This document shows, piece by piece, positions 33,652 through 43,272 of a DNA stretch of 59,587 nucleotides (the stretch's first letter is position 1; each line of letters begins with the position of its first letter). The notes beneath the pieces are model-generated. The model made no database searches. It saw only the letters and a list, made by a program, of their open reading frames with translations, and had not been told where the DNA came from. A program made the translations under genes and the position numbers. Origin of the DNA: an uncultured Bacilli bacterium (GTDB lineage Bacteria; Bacillota_I; Bacilli_A; RF39; UBA660); contig CAKOKM010000001.1 of assembly GCA_934091015.1 (NCBI GenBank), positions 1 to 59,587 on the forward strand, in the 5' to 3' direction.

Positions 33652-34578
33652 ATGGAATTTATGACTACAAAAGAAACTGTAAAAAAGTGGGGTATTAGTG
33701 AAAGAAGAATAAGACAATTATTACAAGATGGAAGAATTGAAGGTGCTGTAAAAGTAGGTAATAATTGGAATATTCCTATTAATGCTAATAAACCAGCTGA
33801 TAAAAGAAGCATGAAATTAGATAATACTGAATTTATATTTGATTTACCTGATAATTATTTTGATAAAGTTGATGAATTAAATAAAGAATTAAATTCTAAA
33901 AGACCTATATCTAACGAAACATTAAAATCTTTAAAGGAATCTTTCAATTTAGAGTGGACTTATAATAGTAACGGTATAGAAGGAAATACATTAACGTTAA
34001 GAGAAACACAAGTTGTTTTAGAAGGTATTACTGTTGGTGGTAAATCATTAAAGGAACATTTAGAAGTTATTAATCATGAACAAGCAATATTATTCTTAGA
34101 TGATCTTATTAAAGATAAGAAACCAATTACAGAATGGAACATTAAAAATATTCATCAATTAGTTTTAAAAGAAATAGATGATGATAACGCTAGTAGATAT
34201 AGAGATGAGAATGTAAAAATAAAAGGTGCTACACATATTCCACCAGATTATTTAATAGTTCCAGAATTAATGGAAAAATTAATTATTAACTATGAAGATT
34301 GGAAAAAATATCATCCAATTATTAGAGCTGCATTATTACATGGAGAATTAGTTAAAATACATCCATTTGTTGATGGTAATGGCAGAACTTCAAGATTAGT
34401 TATGAACTTATCTTTAATGAATAGCGGATATCTTCCAGTAATTGTAAAAAAAGAAAAAAGATTAGAATATTATAATGCTTTAGATAAAGCATATACTACT
34501 GGAGATTATACTGATTTTATTAAATTAGTTAATGAATTAGAAATTGAAATGTTAAATAAATATTTAGAATTGTTGTAG
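33652..34578 (+). CDS. Fic-domain AMPylase with N-terminal DNA-binding HTH
   Basis: 308 residues. Residues 1-45 form a MerR-like winged helix (TTKETVKKWGISERRIRQLLQDGRI...GNNWNIP). YNSNGIEGN (S106-E110-G111) is the Fic inhibitory helix (S/T)xxxE(G/N). The active site HPFVDGNGRTSR spans 237-248 with all residues of HxFxDGNGRxxR present, so AMP transfer is expected when inhibition is relieved. Start at ATG 33652 after AGAGGTG. The DNA-binding end and operators suggest a self-regulated toxin-like system. Confidence 0.9.
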   Translation: MEFMTTKETVKKWGISERRIRQLLQDGRIEGAVKVGNNWNIPINANKPADKRSMKLDNTEFIFDLPDNYFDKVDELNKELNSKRPISNETLKSLKESFNLEWTYNSNGIEGNTLTLRETQVVLEGITVGGKSLKEHLEVINHEQAILFLDDLIKDKKPITEWNIKNIHQLVLKEIDDDNASRYRDENVKIKGATHIPPDYLIVPELMEKLIINYEDWKKYHPIIRAALLHGELVKIHPFVDGNGRTSRLVMNLSLMNSGYLPVIVKKEKRLEYYNALDKAYTTGDYTDFIKLVNELEIEMLNKYLELL

Positions 34579-34592
34579 TGTAGGTGATTAAA

Positions 34593-37385
34593 ATGAAAAA
34601 TAAGTTTAAAAACTTATATAAAATTAAAATAAGCAATACTATTTATATAATAATTTGTTGTATTACTATGGCTTTACTCTTTGATTTATCAAAATACATT
34701 TTTTCTAATTTATTAAATATTCATTTAGGTTTGAATTTTGAAATTGATTTTATGGCTATTTATGCTGGTTTTTTAACATTAATATTACCTGTTGCAATAC
34801 TAATAATTGAAAGAATTGAAAACTTAGATAATGCAATAATTTCAGAAACGTATTTAAGGGAAACGGCAATTTTCCCAGTTATTGTTTATTTTGTAGTTAA
34901 TTTGCTAATATTTGCATTTAATAATAATCAATATTTCTTTATTGTATCATCGATTATTTCAACTGTTTTAATAGTTTATATGTATTATAAATCATTTAAA
35001 ATGATTTCAAATTTAATTTATGAAAAAGAAAAGATTGGAATTGTTAATGAAGAGGTAATATCAAATGATTTAGTAGATCAAACTACACATTTTAGTGAAG
35101 ATAACAAAATAACTATTTATCAAAAATATGGAGTATATGTTGGAAGATATAATTATATTTCAACTGAAGGATATAAAAAGAAACCATTATATCCAACAAA
35201 TAATTACTTGATAATTAAACAGTATAATTATCGTGTTATAAATAAGTTAATAAAAAAGTTGAAAATATATAATAAGTTATTTATTGATACATATATACCT
35301 AACGAAGAAAATGTTGAATATAGCAATGATAATAAGCCTAACGTTATAGTAGTTCTTTCTGATATTGGATCAACGTTAAATAAAAATAATAGTTGGATAT
35401 CGATATACTATAAAAATGTATCATATAATGATGTAGAAATGATTATAGAAATATTAAAAAATAAAGTTTATATAACTTCAGAGTCAAATAGCCATTTGTA
35501 TATTGAAGTAGCATATAAAGGGATATTGAAAGATTGCATTGAATCTATTAATAGTAATTCTTCTTCGCTTTTATCTGAAAATTTAGAAAGATATCTTGAA
35601 ATATATAAGAATTACATTAATGAGTTTTCATCAAAAATTGGATCATTTACTTATGAAGAATCTTATAGCCACATAAACTCCTTTATTAGATTTAGAGGAA
35701 TGGATTTTCTGACAAATGTTCAAAAGAATATATATGATTATTCTTCAATGATATTGGAAAAAAATAATGTAAGATTAATGAATTCTTTAATAAGTTTTTT
35801 ATATAGTGCTATTCTTTATTCGTATCAAAAAAAAGAATTGCTATCTATTCAACTATTATATGGCACATATGAATATTTATGTGAATGTTCTCTTAAATTG
35901 AATGATAATTCTTCATTTGAAAAAATCAAATTAGAAATATTTGAATTTATGAACATGATAAAATATGATATGCCCAAATCAGAGGATAGATTTGAGAAGG
36001 ATACATTATTAGTGTGCAATAGAGTTATTGGTAATATAATATTTAACTTAAGTCGTAAGGACGAGGAAAAATGTTTGAAATTTTACAAAAAAATATTCAA
36101 TTATATTAATGAAATATCTGAAGAATTGGATTCTGTGGATTGTGATGTTTCTGATAATAATATGATGTATCATAATACTTTGACTGATATATATGATAAT
36201 TTAACTTGTAATATTTTTGCAGTAACAGCTTATGCAATACAAAAAAATAAAAATTTGGATGTCGAAAAACTATTATTGTTTTACGATAAAATTGATGTGA
36301 ATTCTTTGAGCAATATATTAACTAAATCAATATATTTTGACTTCAATAATCGTAATTATTCATGGGATTTAATGGATATGGATAATATTGATGATGATGG
36401 AGTATACAATATAAATACAACTTATTATTTCATACATTTATATTGCTTGTTGATTTCAAGAAAGAATATTAATTCTATAAAAATTAAAAGTAATTTTGAA
36501 TTAAGCAATCAATCTGATAGTATAATAAGTGAATTAAAAAATATGAACAAAGAAGAGTATATTGAGTTATTTGAAAATGTTAAATCAGATGTAGAAAAGG
36601 AAGAAAAAGAGTATATTCGAAAAACACCAATTTCACCAGATAAAATTGAGAATTTCAAAAATAAGTTTTTTGAATATTATGACAAGCATAATAGATTGGT
36701 AAAACTATTTAACATAACAGATAATTTAAAAATAATTAAAAGAAAGAAAAAAGGAAAAAATTATCTAGGAATTAGAAATATAGTTGATAAAACATATTTT
36801 TTAGAAAAAACACCAAATAATAGATGTATCATATGGAGTAATTTTGAAGAAAATTATGCTAATTCCTTTATTAATTCTGAGGAAAATAAATTTGCAATCG
36901 CATTAAATAACAATTCATCATTAAGTGATAAATCAATTATTGATTATTTACAAGATTTAAGCATTATAAAGCTTAAAAAAAGTATATTATTTTCTAATTA
37001 TGAAACAATACATAAAATATTTGGATATAGTAATATATCATATAAGAAAGAAGATAATAAAGAATATGCTAATTTATTTGTTATGATAAAAGGAATTTAC
37101 GTTCCAATCACAGTTATAAATGGTATTGATGAAAATTGCATATATCATGTTTTTGATAATAAAATAGGGAAACTTGAAAAATTAGATAACAGTTTTGAAA
37201 TTGAAATACTTGATTTTTATAACAATGATGAATTATTAAAAAAATGTATGAATGAAAAAATTAATGGTTTAGATTTAACCGGTATAGAAAGAAAGAATCA
37301 CTTATTAGAATCAGTTGACTTATTTATTCAAGAATATATACATATTAATGTTGATAACTTGATATCGTTAAAATTTTATCATTAA
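34593..37385 (+). CDS. Large membrane protein of unknown function beside Fic
   Basis: About 930 residues from ATG 34593, which follows TAGGTGAT. Four membrane segments lie in the first 135 residues (about 15-35, 52-75, 92-110, 114-134), followed by ~790 cytoplasmic residues, mixed alpha/beta with no motif I recognise. It starts 14 bases after the Fic gene, so they form an operon. It may be the target, sensor or membrane effector of the Fic protein. The very low GC is like its neighbours. Confidence 0.72.
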   Translation: MKNKFKNLYKIKISNTIYIIICCITMALLFDLSKYIFSNLLNIHLGLNFEIDFMAIYAGFLTLILPVAILIIERIENLDNAIISETYLRETAIFPVIVYFVVNLLIFAFNNNQYFFIVSSIISTVLIVYMYYKSFKMISNLIYEKEKIGIVNEEVISNDLVDQTTHFSEDNKITIYQKYGVYVGRYNYISTEGYKKKPLYPTNNYLIIKQYNYRVINKLIKKLKIYNKLFIDTYIPNEENVEYSNDNKPNVIVVLSDIGSTLNKNNSWISIYYKNVSYNDVEMIIEILKNKVYITSESNSHLYIEVAYKGILKDCIESINSNSSSLLSENLERYLEIYKNYINEFSSKIGSFTYEESYSHINSFIRFRGMDFLTNVQKNIYDYSSMILEKNNVRLMNSLISFLYSAILYSYQKKELLSIQLLYGTYEYLCECSLKLNDNSSFEKIKLEIFEFMNMIKYDMPKSEDRFEKDTLLVCNRVIGNIIFNLSRKDEEKCLKFYKKIFNYINEISEELDSVDCDVSDNNMMYHNTLTDIYDNLTCNIFAVTAYAIQKNKNLDVEKLLLFYDKIDVNSLSNILTKSIYFDFNNRNYSWDLMDMDNIDDDGVYNINTTYYFIHLYCLLISRKNINSIKIKSNFELSNQSDSIISELKNMNKEEYIELFENVKSDVEKEEKEYIRKTPISPDKIENFKNKFFEYYDKHNRLVKLFNITDNLKIIKRKKKGKNYLGIRNIVDKTYFLEKTPNNRCIIWSNFEENYANSFINSEENKFAIALNNNSSLSDKSIIDYLQDLSIIKLKKSILFSNYETIHKIFGYSNISYKKEDNKEYANLFVMIKGIYVPITVINGIDENCIYHVFDNKIGKLEKLDNSFEIEILDFYNNDELLKKCMNEKINGLDLTGIERKNHLLESVDLFIQEYIHINVDNLISLKFYH

Positions 37386-37427
37386 AAAAAGAGCATATAT
37401 AGCTACGTAACCTATATATGCTTTTTA
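37385..37427 (+). terminator. Terminator with CATATATAG stem, copy 2
   Basis: GCATATATAG (37393-37402) pairs with CTATATATGC (37412-37421), then TTTTT. It is nearly the same hairpin as after the GIY-YIG/DUF2075 gene. Confidence 0.88.
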
Positions 37428-37561
37428 TATGTCTGCACAGTTTTTTGTACAATAAATTGATTAAATTTTGCTGTGCAAGATTAAACATTTTTAAACTATG
37501 TGCCTTGAAAACGTTGATATTAAAGGGATTAAATAGGTATGATTTACCCATTATTGTTCGT

Positions 37562-37572
37562 CCCCTGAAGAG
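37562..37572 (+). mobile_element. Attachment core D (right end of the defence island)
   Basis: CCCCTGAAGAG, overlapping the hairpin GAGAG (37570-37574) / CTCTC (37587-37591) with a T run at 37593-37599. No integrase gene or TTAGGTGG right arm lies upstream, so the integrase end of the island appears lost. The rest of 37428-37560 shows nothing clear. Confidence 0.65.
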
Positions 37573-37649
37573 AGAATTTAACCGTGCTCTCATTTTTTTG
37601 TGCCCATTTTATAAAAAGTTTGCGGGGCATCGGTATTGCTAAAATAATT

Positions 37650-37670
37650 TTAGGTACAATTTAGGTACAA
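37650..37670 (+). repeat. Arm-type repeats after core D
   Basis: TTAGGTACAA at 37650-37659 and 37661-37670, 11-bp period. This is the left-arm layout seen after cores A and C but with a third sequence variant, implying a fourth element once inserted here. Confidence 0.65.
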
Positions 37671-37856
37671 AAAAATTGACTTTAAAAATAGTTCATTGAA
37701 GAAAAGCAACGAAAGTGGCAAAAATCTTCAATGGATTTTTTACAGTGATATGGACAATATAGATTTCGTCCGTATGATTGTAATGGTATTATACCGCATA
37801 TGGTAGTATATAATCGTTATAAGATCATGGTACAATTATTATGGAGGAGATGACTT

Positions 37857-38057
37857 ATGGAAAAGAAAGAAAAAATAATTAGCAATAAAATTAAATGTAA
37901 AAAATGTGGAAATATTATAGAGTCAATAAGTACAAATGATTATAAAAGGTGTTCTTGTGGAGCCGTTGCAGTTGATGGTGGTACTGAATATTTGAAGAGA
38001 ATTGGTAATGAAAATGATTATATAGAATTATCTATTAGTAAAGATAATAATAGATAG
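37857..38057 (+). CDS. Small zinc-ribbon protein (DUF7695-like)
   Basis: 66 residues. NKIKCKKCGNIIES...KRCSCGAVAVDGGTEYLKRIG carries a Cys4 zinc ribbon (CKKC and CSC) and a conserved CGAVAVDGG motif seen in many small Bacillota proteins of unknown role. AGGAGGAGA precedes the ATG. A promoter candidate with an operator-like TATACCGCATATGGTA lies near 37792-37815. Confidence 0.75.
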   Translation: MEKKEKIISNKIKCKKCGNIIESISTNDYKRCSCGAVAVDGGTEYLKRIGNENDYIELSISKDNNR

Positions 38058-38072
38058 TTATTACCATAGATA

Positions 38073-38540
38073 ATAAAAAAATAAGTAATACTCTAACAAG
38101 CAAAGGTATATCAACTAGTAACCATACAGTTTAAAAATATATAACTGCATATCTGGAAAGTTATTTAATAAATAAATACGAAAGATTTGATATTAAAGAA
38201 AAAATTTATTATCCAGAAATTATAAATATTATGCAGTTGATCCAGAATTAAGAAGAGGATATAAAGTCTGTACCGGAAAAATAGACAATTTAGAAGTAGA
38301 TTTTGTTGCCGAAAATAGAGATTGATTAAAATACTATCAAGTAACATTCACCATCAAAGATGAAAAAGTTCTTGCTAGAGAATTAAGATCTATCCAAAAA
38401 GCCAACGTTCATTTTCCTAAAATATTATTAACTTTAGATATGAATCTTGAAGCAGATTATAATGGAATAACAAAAAAACGTAGTCGATTGACTATTAAAA
38501 GAAAAATAATATATAAAATTTATTTTATAAATACATAAAA
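38073..38540 (+). pseudogene. Decayed AAA_14/DUF4143 ATPase, C-terminal remnant
   Basis: In-frame pieces read KKISNTLTSKGISTSNHTV, stop, KYITAYLESYLINKYERFDIKEK, a frameshift, KYYAVDPELRRGYKV, GKIDNLEVDFVAENRD, stop, LKYYQVTFTIKDEKVLARELRSIQ and FPKILLTLD. These match the C-terminal DUF4143 part of common AAA_14 ATPases. The P-loop half is absent, and an internal deletion joins VDPELR to RRGY. At least a TAA, a TGA and a frameshift make it dead. Confidence 0.8.
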
Positions 38541-38564
38541 ATCAGCGTAACCTTAGCTGATTTT
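38537..38564 (-). terminator. Terminator of the tandem-HTH gene
   Basis: AAAATCAGC and GCTGATTTT arms with A/T tracts on both sides; it lies just past the stop of the minus-strand gene. Confidence 0.75.
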
Positions 38565-38568
38565 ATTT

Positions 38569-38994
38569 TCACTTAAATATACTATCCATCGAAATATTAT
38601 GATTCTTACAAATTGTATACAAACTCATAGTAGAAATTAAATTATTACCTAACTCATAATTACTATAAGTAGTTTGAGATATCATACACTCATCTGCAAT
38701 TTGTTGCTGAGTTAAGTTTAAATCTTTTCTAATTCTTTTTAATTTATCACCAATCATTTTTCTATCAATACTATCAAGTTTATCATACTTAACATTCTTA
38801 CTATTTAACTTAAGTAAATAATCCATAGAATAGCCATACTTCAAACTAAATTTATATAAATGCTTTAAAGGAATAACATCTCTACCAGTTTCCCATCCAC
38901 TATAGGTAGATTCAGCCACATTAAAAACCTTTCCAAGTTCCTTTTGTGTCATTTCCATGTATTCTCTAATATATTTCAAGTTATTTTCGTACAT
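38569..38994 (-). CDS. Regulator with two tandem XRE HTH domains
   Basis: About 141 residues from the ATG at 38994, which follows TAGGTGG; the upstream ATG at 39024 would put that site inside. Two complete Cro/C1 domains are present: LKYIREYMEMTQKELGKVFNVAESTYSGWETG and LKRIRKDLNLTQQQIADECMISQTTYSNYELG, each with its trailing helices (GYSMDYLL and NISMDSIF). Tandem domains suggest binding of a long or doubled operator. It is divergent from the 39115 gene. Confidence 0.85.
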   Translation of the reverse strand: MYENNLKYIREYMEMTQKELGKVFNVAESTYSGWETGRDVIPLKHLYKFSLKYGYSMDYLLKLNSKNVKYDKLDSIDRKMIGDKLKRIRKDLNLTQQQIADECMISQTTYSNYELGNNLISTMSLYTICKNHNISMDSIFK

Positions 38995-39114
38995 TTTACT
39001 ACCACCTATTATTAATTTTTGCATTAAAAAAATAATTATTTATAAAACTTGGATATATTTGGTAAAAATATGTTATTATAATGTATAGAAACAAAAAGAA
39101 AATAGGTAATCATA

Positions 39115-39815
39115 TGAATTATAAAACTAAAATACTACAATATCTTATAAGTACTAAGCCGAAACATTATGGAATAATGCAAGAATTAATTAACAAAGGA
39201 GTATTCGATAAAATTTTAAAAATTAATTTTAAAAAAAAAGATAAAGAAGATAATAATCAAAATGTTGAAGAATCATTTATTGAAAAACTAACTTTCTTTG
39301 TTGATTTCTTTCATAACAACTTTCCATCAATTAAAGAAAAAGGACACATACTAGAGTTAATTTTAACTACAAATATACCAGAGTTTTTAACTTCGCCTAT
39401 TACTTTAAAAGAACTTAACGATAAATATATTATTTATTCAATGAAAAAAACAATCATTAATAACTTCCTAACTATATTTAAACAAATTAGAAATAATATC
39501 CCCATTCAAGAATTAAATAAGATCAAAATAAAATATAACTATAATTTAGATAAATTAACAGATGTTGAAAACCTATTTAATATTTTAAAAGACCTAGTAA
39601 CAACCAATATAACTAATGATGATAACATTCTATACTTATTTGATAACTACGCTAACAATATGACCAAAATAGAAAAAGAATATAACCTTAATAAACAAGA
39701 AACAATCATTAAAATAAATAATGAATATATTTATTACTATAATAAAATATTTACTAATTATTATAAAAGAATAAAAATCCTTAAAATAACAAAATTTATA
39801 TATAAAATGACATAA
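39115..39815 (+). CDS. Hypothetical helical protein next to helicase
   Basis: 233 residues, helical, Lys/Asn-rich, with no membrane segment and no recognisable family. The ATG at 39115 is closer to the AATAGGTAAT site than that at 39081. It precedes the nuclease-helicase gene by 90 bases on the same strand; a functional link is unproven. Confidence 0.55.
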
Positions 39816-39905
39816 TTAACTAAATAAAATCCCAAACAAGCAATTAAATCTACCAAAATCCAACTGTCTAATGATATAATTAAAATAAGATAAGAGGTTG
39901 GCATT

Positions 39906-42900
39906 ATGGTTTTAACTAGTGAAGAGATAAAATCCAAAGATTTTGAATTACTAAAGTTATATCAAAATCAAGTTAATGAATTACTACTAAAAGATAAATA
40001 CATCTCTAAAAAAGAGTATCTAAAAATATACAAACAACTAACACCTATAATTCATAAACTAAAAATTATGGAAAAAGAATCTATGCTTGAACTATGGTGC
40101 CAAAAAAATAAAGTAGATTACTACGAAATAAAAAGTCTTATTAACTTTTATACAAACACTAGTAAAATAATAGATGATAAAAATACGCTTTATGTAAATA
40201 AACATCTAGAAGCTGATAAAGAATATTTAGATACCATTCTTGCAAATGAAGACCCAAACATAAAACTAGATAAAGAACAAAGAAAAGTAATCCTTTCTGA
40301 TGAAGATTACACATTAGTAGTAGCAGGAGCAGGATCTGGTAAAACAACTACTATTGAAGCCAAAGTTAAATATCTTATTGAAAAACAGCACATAGATCCA
40401 AATCGTATTTTAATAATCTCCTTTACCAGAAAAGCAACTAATGAATTACAAACAAGATGTAAGCGCCTTGGCTTGCCTGTTAAAATATCCACATTCCATT
40501 CCCTAGCAAATCAGGTTATTGGCTCAGCCGAAGAATCCCATCATCAAATAACAACTGGAGATTTAATGTTCAAAACTATTAAAGAATACCTTATTAATAA
40601 TGAAAATGACGAAGAATTTGTAAAAAAGATCCTTCTATTCTTTGCTAGTTACTTAAACGTTCCTTTTGGTGAAGAAAATATAAGTTTATTATTCTCGGAA
40701 CTAGCAAAAAATGATTGCTCAACCCTTAAATCCGATATAATATCATCTCTTGACGAATTTAACAAAAAACAAATTAGTCAAAAATATACCTTAAAAAATG
40801 AAAAAGTCAAAAGTGTTGAAGAATGCCGTATCGCCAACTTTTTATACATAAACGGTATTGACTATGAATATGAACCAGTTTATAAATATTGCTTTAATAA
40901 TACAATTAAACCATATTGCCCAGATTTCATAATTAGACAATATAACAAAGAAATATATCTTGAACATTTTGGTATATCTGAAAATGGAGAAAATCCAAGA
41001 TACTCTAAAGAAGAACTAGAACAATATAAAAAACACGTTAATGACAAAATAATGTTTCACAGAAAACATGGTACTAAATTAATTTATACCTTTTCAAAAT
41101 ATAATGATAACAAAGATACAATAACTCATTTAAAAGAAGAATTAATAAAATCAGGCGTCTCATTTGAACCTAAAAGCCAAAAAGCAATTTATAAAGCCAT
41201 CCTATCAAATTTAGAAGATAAATATTTTAACAAACTAGTTCAGTTAATATGTGTCTTCATATCTAGATTCAAAACTAATAATTTTAGCCCATCCAAATTT
41301 GATGAATGGAAAATTACCTTATCTGATGAAAGAACCAAATTATTTGTAAATATTTGTTACGAATGCTATTTAGCTTACTCAAGCGTATTAAAAAATACCG
41401 GAAGTATTGACTTTGAAGACATGATTAATAATGCCTCTAATATATTAGATAAATTGATTGAAAATAATCAAAAGTTACCATACGACTATATATTTGTTGA
41501 TGAATATCAAGATATTTCACTTCAAAGATTTAATCTATGTGAAAAATTATCAAAATGTTCTAATGCTAAAATAGTAGCTGTCGGCGATGACTGGCAATCA
41601 ATATTTAAATTTAGTGGTGCTCAAATTGATTTATTTACCAAATTTGAACAAATAATGGGTTATGCCAATATTCAAAAAATAACTAATACATATCGCAATT
41701 TCCAAGAACTAATCGATATAGCCGGTAACTTTGTAATGTCAAATAAATACCAAATAACTAAAAAATTAAAATCAAATAAATCTATAAAAAATCCTGTTAT
41801 TTTAATGACATATAATGATAAAAAAGACTATATATCATACAAACTAGGTGATACAGTAACAAATAGGTTAGGTAGTGCTATTGAACACGCTTTAGACAAT
41901 ATTGTTAAAGAAAATGGAATAAATCAAAAAGTATTGTTTATAGGTCGTTATGGTTTTGAACAATTCATATTATCGAATTATAAAGAAGGTTTCACCTATA
42001 AAAGAAATAAATTATATTCTAATAAATATCCTAAATTAAATATTACCTTTTTGACTGCTCATTCATCAAAAGGATTAACATATGATAATGTAATAATAAT
42101 AAATGGTAAAGATGCAATTTTAGGTTTCCCATCAAGAATAGTTGATGATCCTGTCATGAAACTGGTTATCAAAGACGAAGAAAACTTCGAATATGCCGAA
42201 GAAAGAAGATTATTCTACGTTGCTCTAACTAGAACAAAAAATAAAGTTTATATCTTAACACCAAAATATAAACCATCCAAATTTATTTTAGAATTAAATA
42301 ATAACTATCAAAATGTTCTAGTAGTTGGTGAAAAAATAGAGCCGGAAGTTAATTATGATAATTTATTAAAATGTCCTTTATGCGGCTATCCATTACAAAG
42401 AAGAAGTAATAATAATTTTAAAATTCCTGGAGAAATATGGATATGTTCAAATGATCCAGAAATTTGTGGATATGTAACTAATAATCCAAGAGGAGGAAAA
42501 ATGTCCATTTCCAAATGCCCAAAATGCTCTGATGGTTATTTAATTGTTAAAAAAGTTCCAGATCCAGCTAAAGAAAAATATATTTTAGGTTGTACTAACT
42601 ATTTAAAAGATGGAACAGGTTGTAATGCTTATTTAGTTGATAATAAATATACTCAAGATTTAGATCTAGTTAATTTAGAGTTTTTTGATAAAAATACTGA
42701 TATTCAAAAATTAACCTATTGTAATAAAAACTTTATAGAACTAGTAAACACTATAATATATATTGCAAAATATTATGAAAATTATAAATTTAAAATAAGC
42801 CCTAGAACAATCTTAGAAATATTAGTAGGTGCAAGTAGCAAACAAATAAAAGTATTCAAACTATACAAAAATAAATACTATGGTTATTTAACAGTTGATG

Positions 42901-43052
42901 ATAGGCAAAAATATTGGGCATTATTTAAAGCACTAACCAAAGAAGAAATTTTAAATGTCGATGAAAGTAACTATAATAATGTAACAGCCCTAAAAGATCA
43001 TTTAACATTAGATGATTATAAAATAATTTATGCATCAATCAAAATAAAATAA
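39906..43052 (+). CDS. UvrD/HelD-type helicase with embedded nuclease domain and zinc ribbons
   Basis: 1048 residues. SF1A motor: VVAGAGSGKTTT (Walker A 141-148), ISFTRKA, FVDEYQDIS, VGDDWQSIFKFSGAQ, TYRN, LTAHSSKGLTYDNVII and FYVALTRTKNKVYI. Between motor halves, residues ~300-400 show SVEECRIANFLYINGIDYEYE, PYCPDFIIRQ and IYLEHFGI, a PD-(D/E)XK layout with E305, D340 and E353. C-terminal CPLC...C and CPKC...C ribbons (about 820-900) resemble topoisomerase zinc fingers. A DNA end-processing machine, DNA helicase IV-like. Confidence 0.88.
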   Translation: MVLTSEEIKSKDFELLKLYQNQVNELLLKDKYISKKEYLKIYKQLTPIIHKLKIMEKESMLELWCQKNKVDYYEIKSLINFYTNTSKIIDDKNTLYVNKHLEADKEYLDTILANEDPNIKLDKEQRKVILSDEDYTLVVAGAGSGKTTTIEAKVKYLIEKQHIDPNRILIISFTRKATNELQTRCKRLGLPVKISTFHSLANQVIGSAEESHHQITTGDLMFKTIKEYLINNENDEEFVKKILLFFASYLNVPFGEENISLLFSELAKNDCSTLKSDIISSLDEFNKKQISQKYTLKNEKVKSVEECRIANFLYINGIDYEYEPVYKYCFNNTIKPYCPDFIIRQYNKEIYLEHFGISENGENPRYSKEELEQYKKHVNDKIMFHRKHGTKLIYTFSKYNDNKDTITHLKEELIKSGVSFEPKSQKAIYKAILSNLEDKYFNKLVQLICVFISRFKTNNFSPSKFDEWKITLSDERTKLFVNICYECYLAYSSVLKNTGSIDFEDMINNASNILDKLIENNQKLPYDYIFVDEYQDISLQRFNLCEKLSKCSNAKIVAVGDDWQSIFKFSGAQIDLFTKFEQIMGYANIQKITNTYRNFQELIDIAGNFVMSNKYQITKKLKSNKSIKNPVILMTYNDKKDYISYKLGDTVTNRLGSAIEHALDNIVKENGINQKVLFIGRYGFEQFILSNYKEGFTYKRNKLYSNKYPKLNITFLTAHSSKGLTYDNVIIINGKDAILGFPSRIVDDPVMKLVIKDEENFEYAEERRLFYVALTRTKNKVYILTPKYKPSKFILELNNNYQNVLVVGEKIEPEVNYDNLLKCPLCGYPLQRRSNNNFKIPGEIWICSNDPEICGYVTNNPRGGKMSISKCPKCSDGYLIVKKVPDPAKEKYILGCTNYLKDGTGCNAYLVDNKYTQDLDLVNLEFFDKNTDIQKLTYCNKNFIELVNTIIYIAKYYENYKFKISPRTILEILVGASSKQIKVFKLYKNKYYGYLTVDDRQKYWALFKALTKEEILNVDESNYNNVTALKDHLTLDDYKIIYASIKIK

Positions 43053-43056
43053 GTAC

Positions 43057-43087
43057 AGGAACTAAATATAATTATTAGTTCCTTTTA
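43057..43087 (+). terminator. Terminator after the helicase gene
   Basis: AGGAACTAA (43057-43065) pairs with TTAGTTCCT (43075-43083), then TTTTAT. Confidence 0.75.
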
Positions 43088-43272
43088 TAATTTAAAATTT
43101 TTATTAAAAAAATAAGTATATTTAACAAAACTTAAATATTTATTAACTTACTTATATATGCTAAGAAATATCAAATATTAAAATCTATTTTAAATTATGT
43201 TAAGTTATATAAAATTATGTCTTTATTGTTTGTTTATAGATTTGATATAATATGTATCAAGGGAGGATAAAT

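Noticed and set aside
37418..37642. ORF of 74 codons across attachment core D
   Set aside because: It lacks a ribosome binding site, runs through the core and its terminator, and has no protein-like composition.
38311..38330. TGA in the AAA_14 remnant as a second case of TGA-encoded Trp
   Set aside because: The gene also has a TAA stop, a frameshift and an internal deletion, so the TGA is simply decay.
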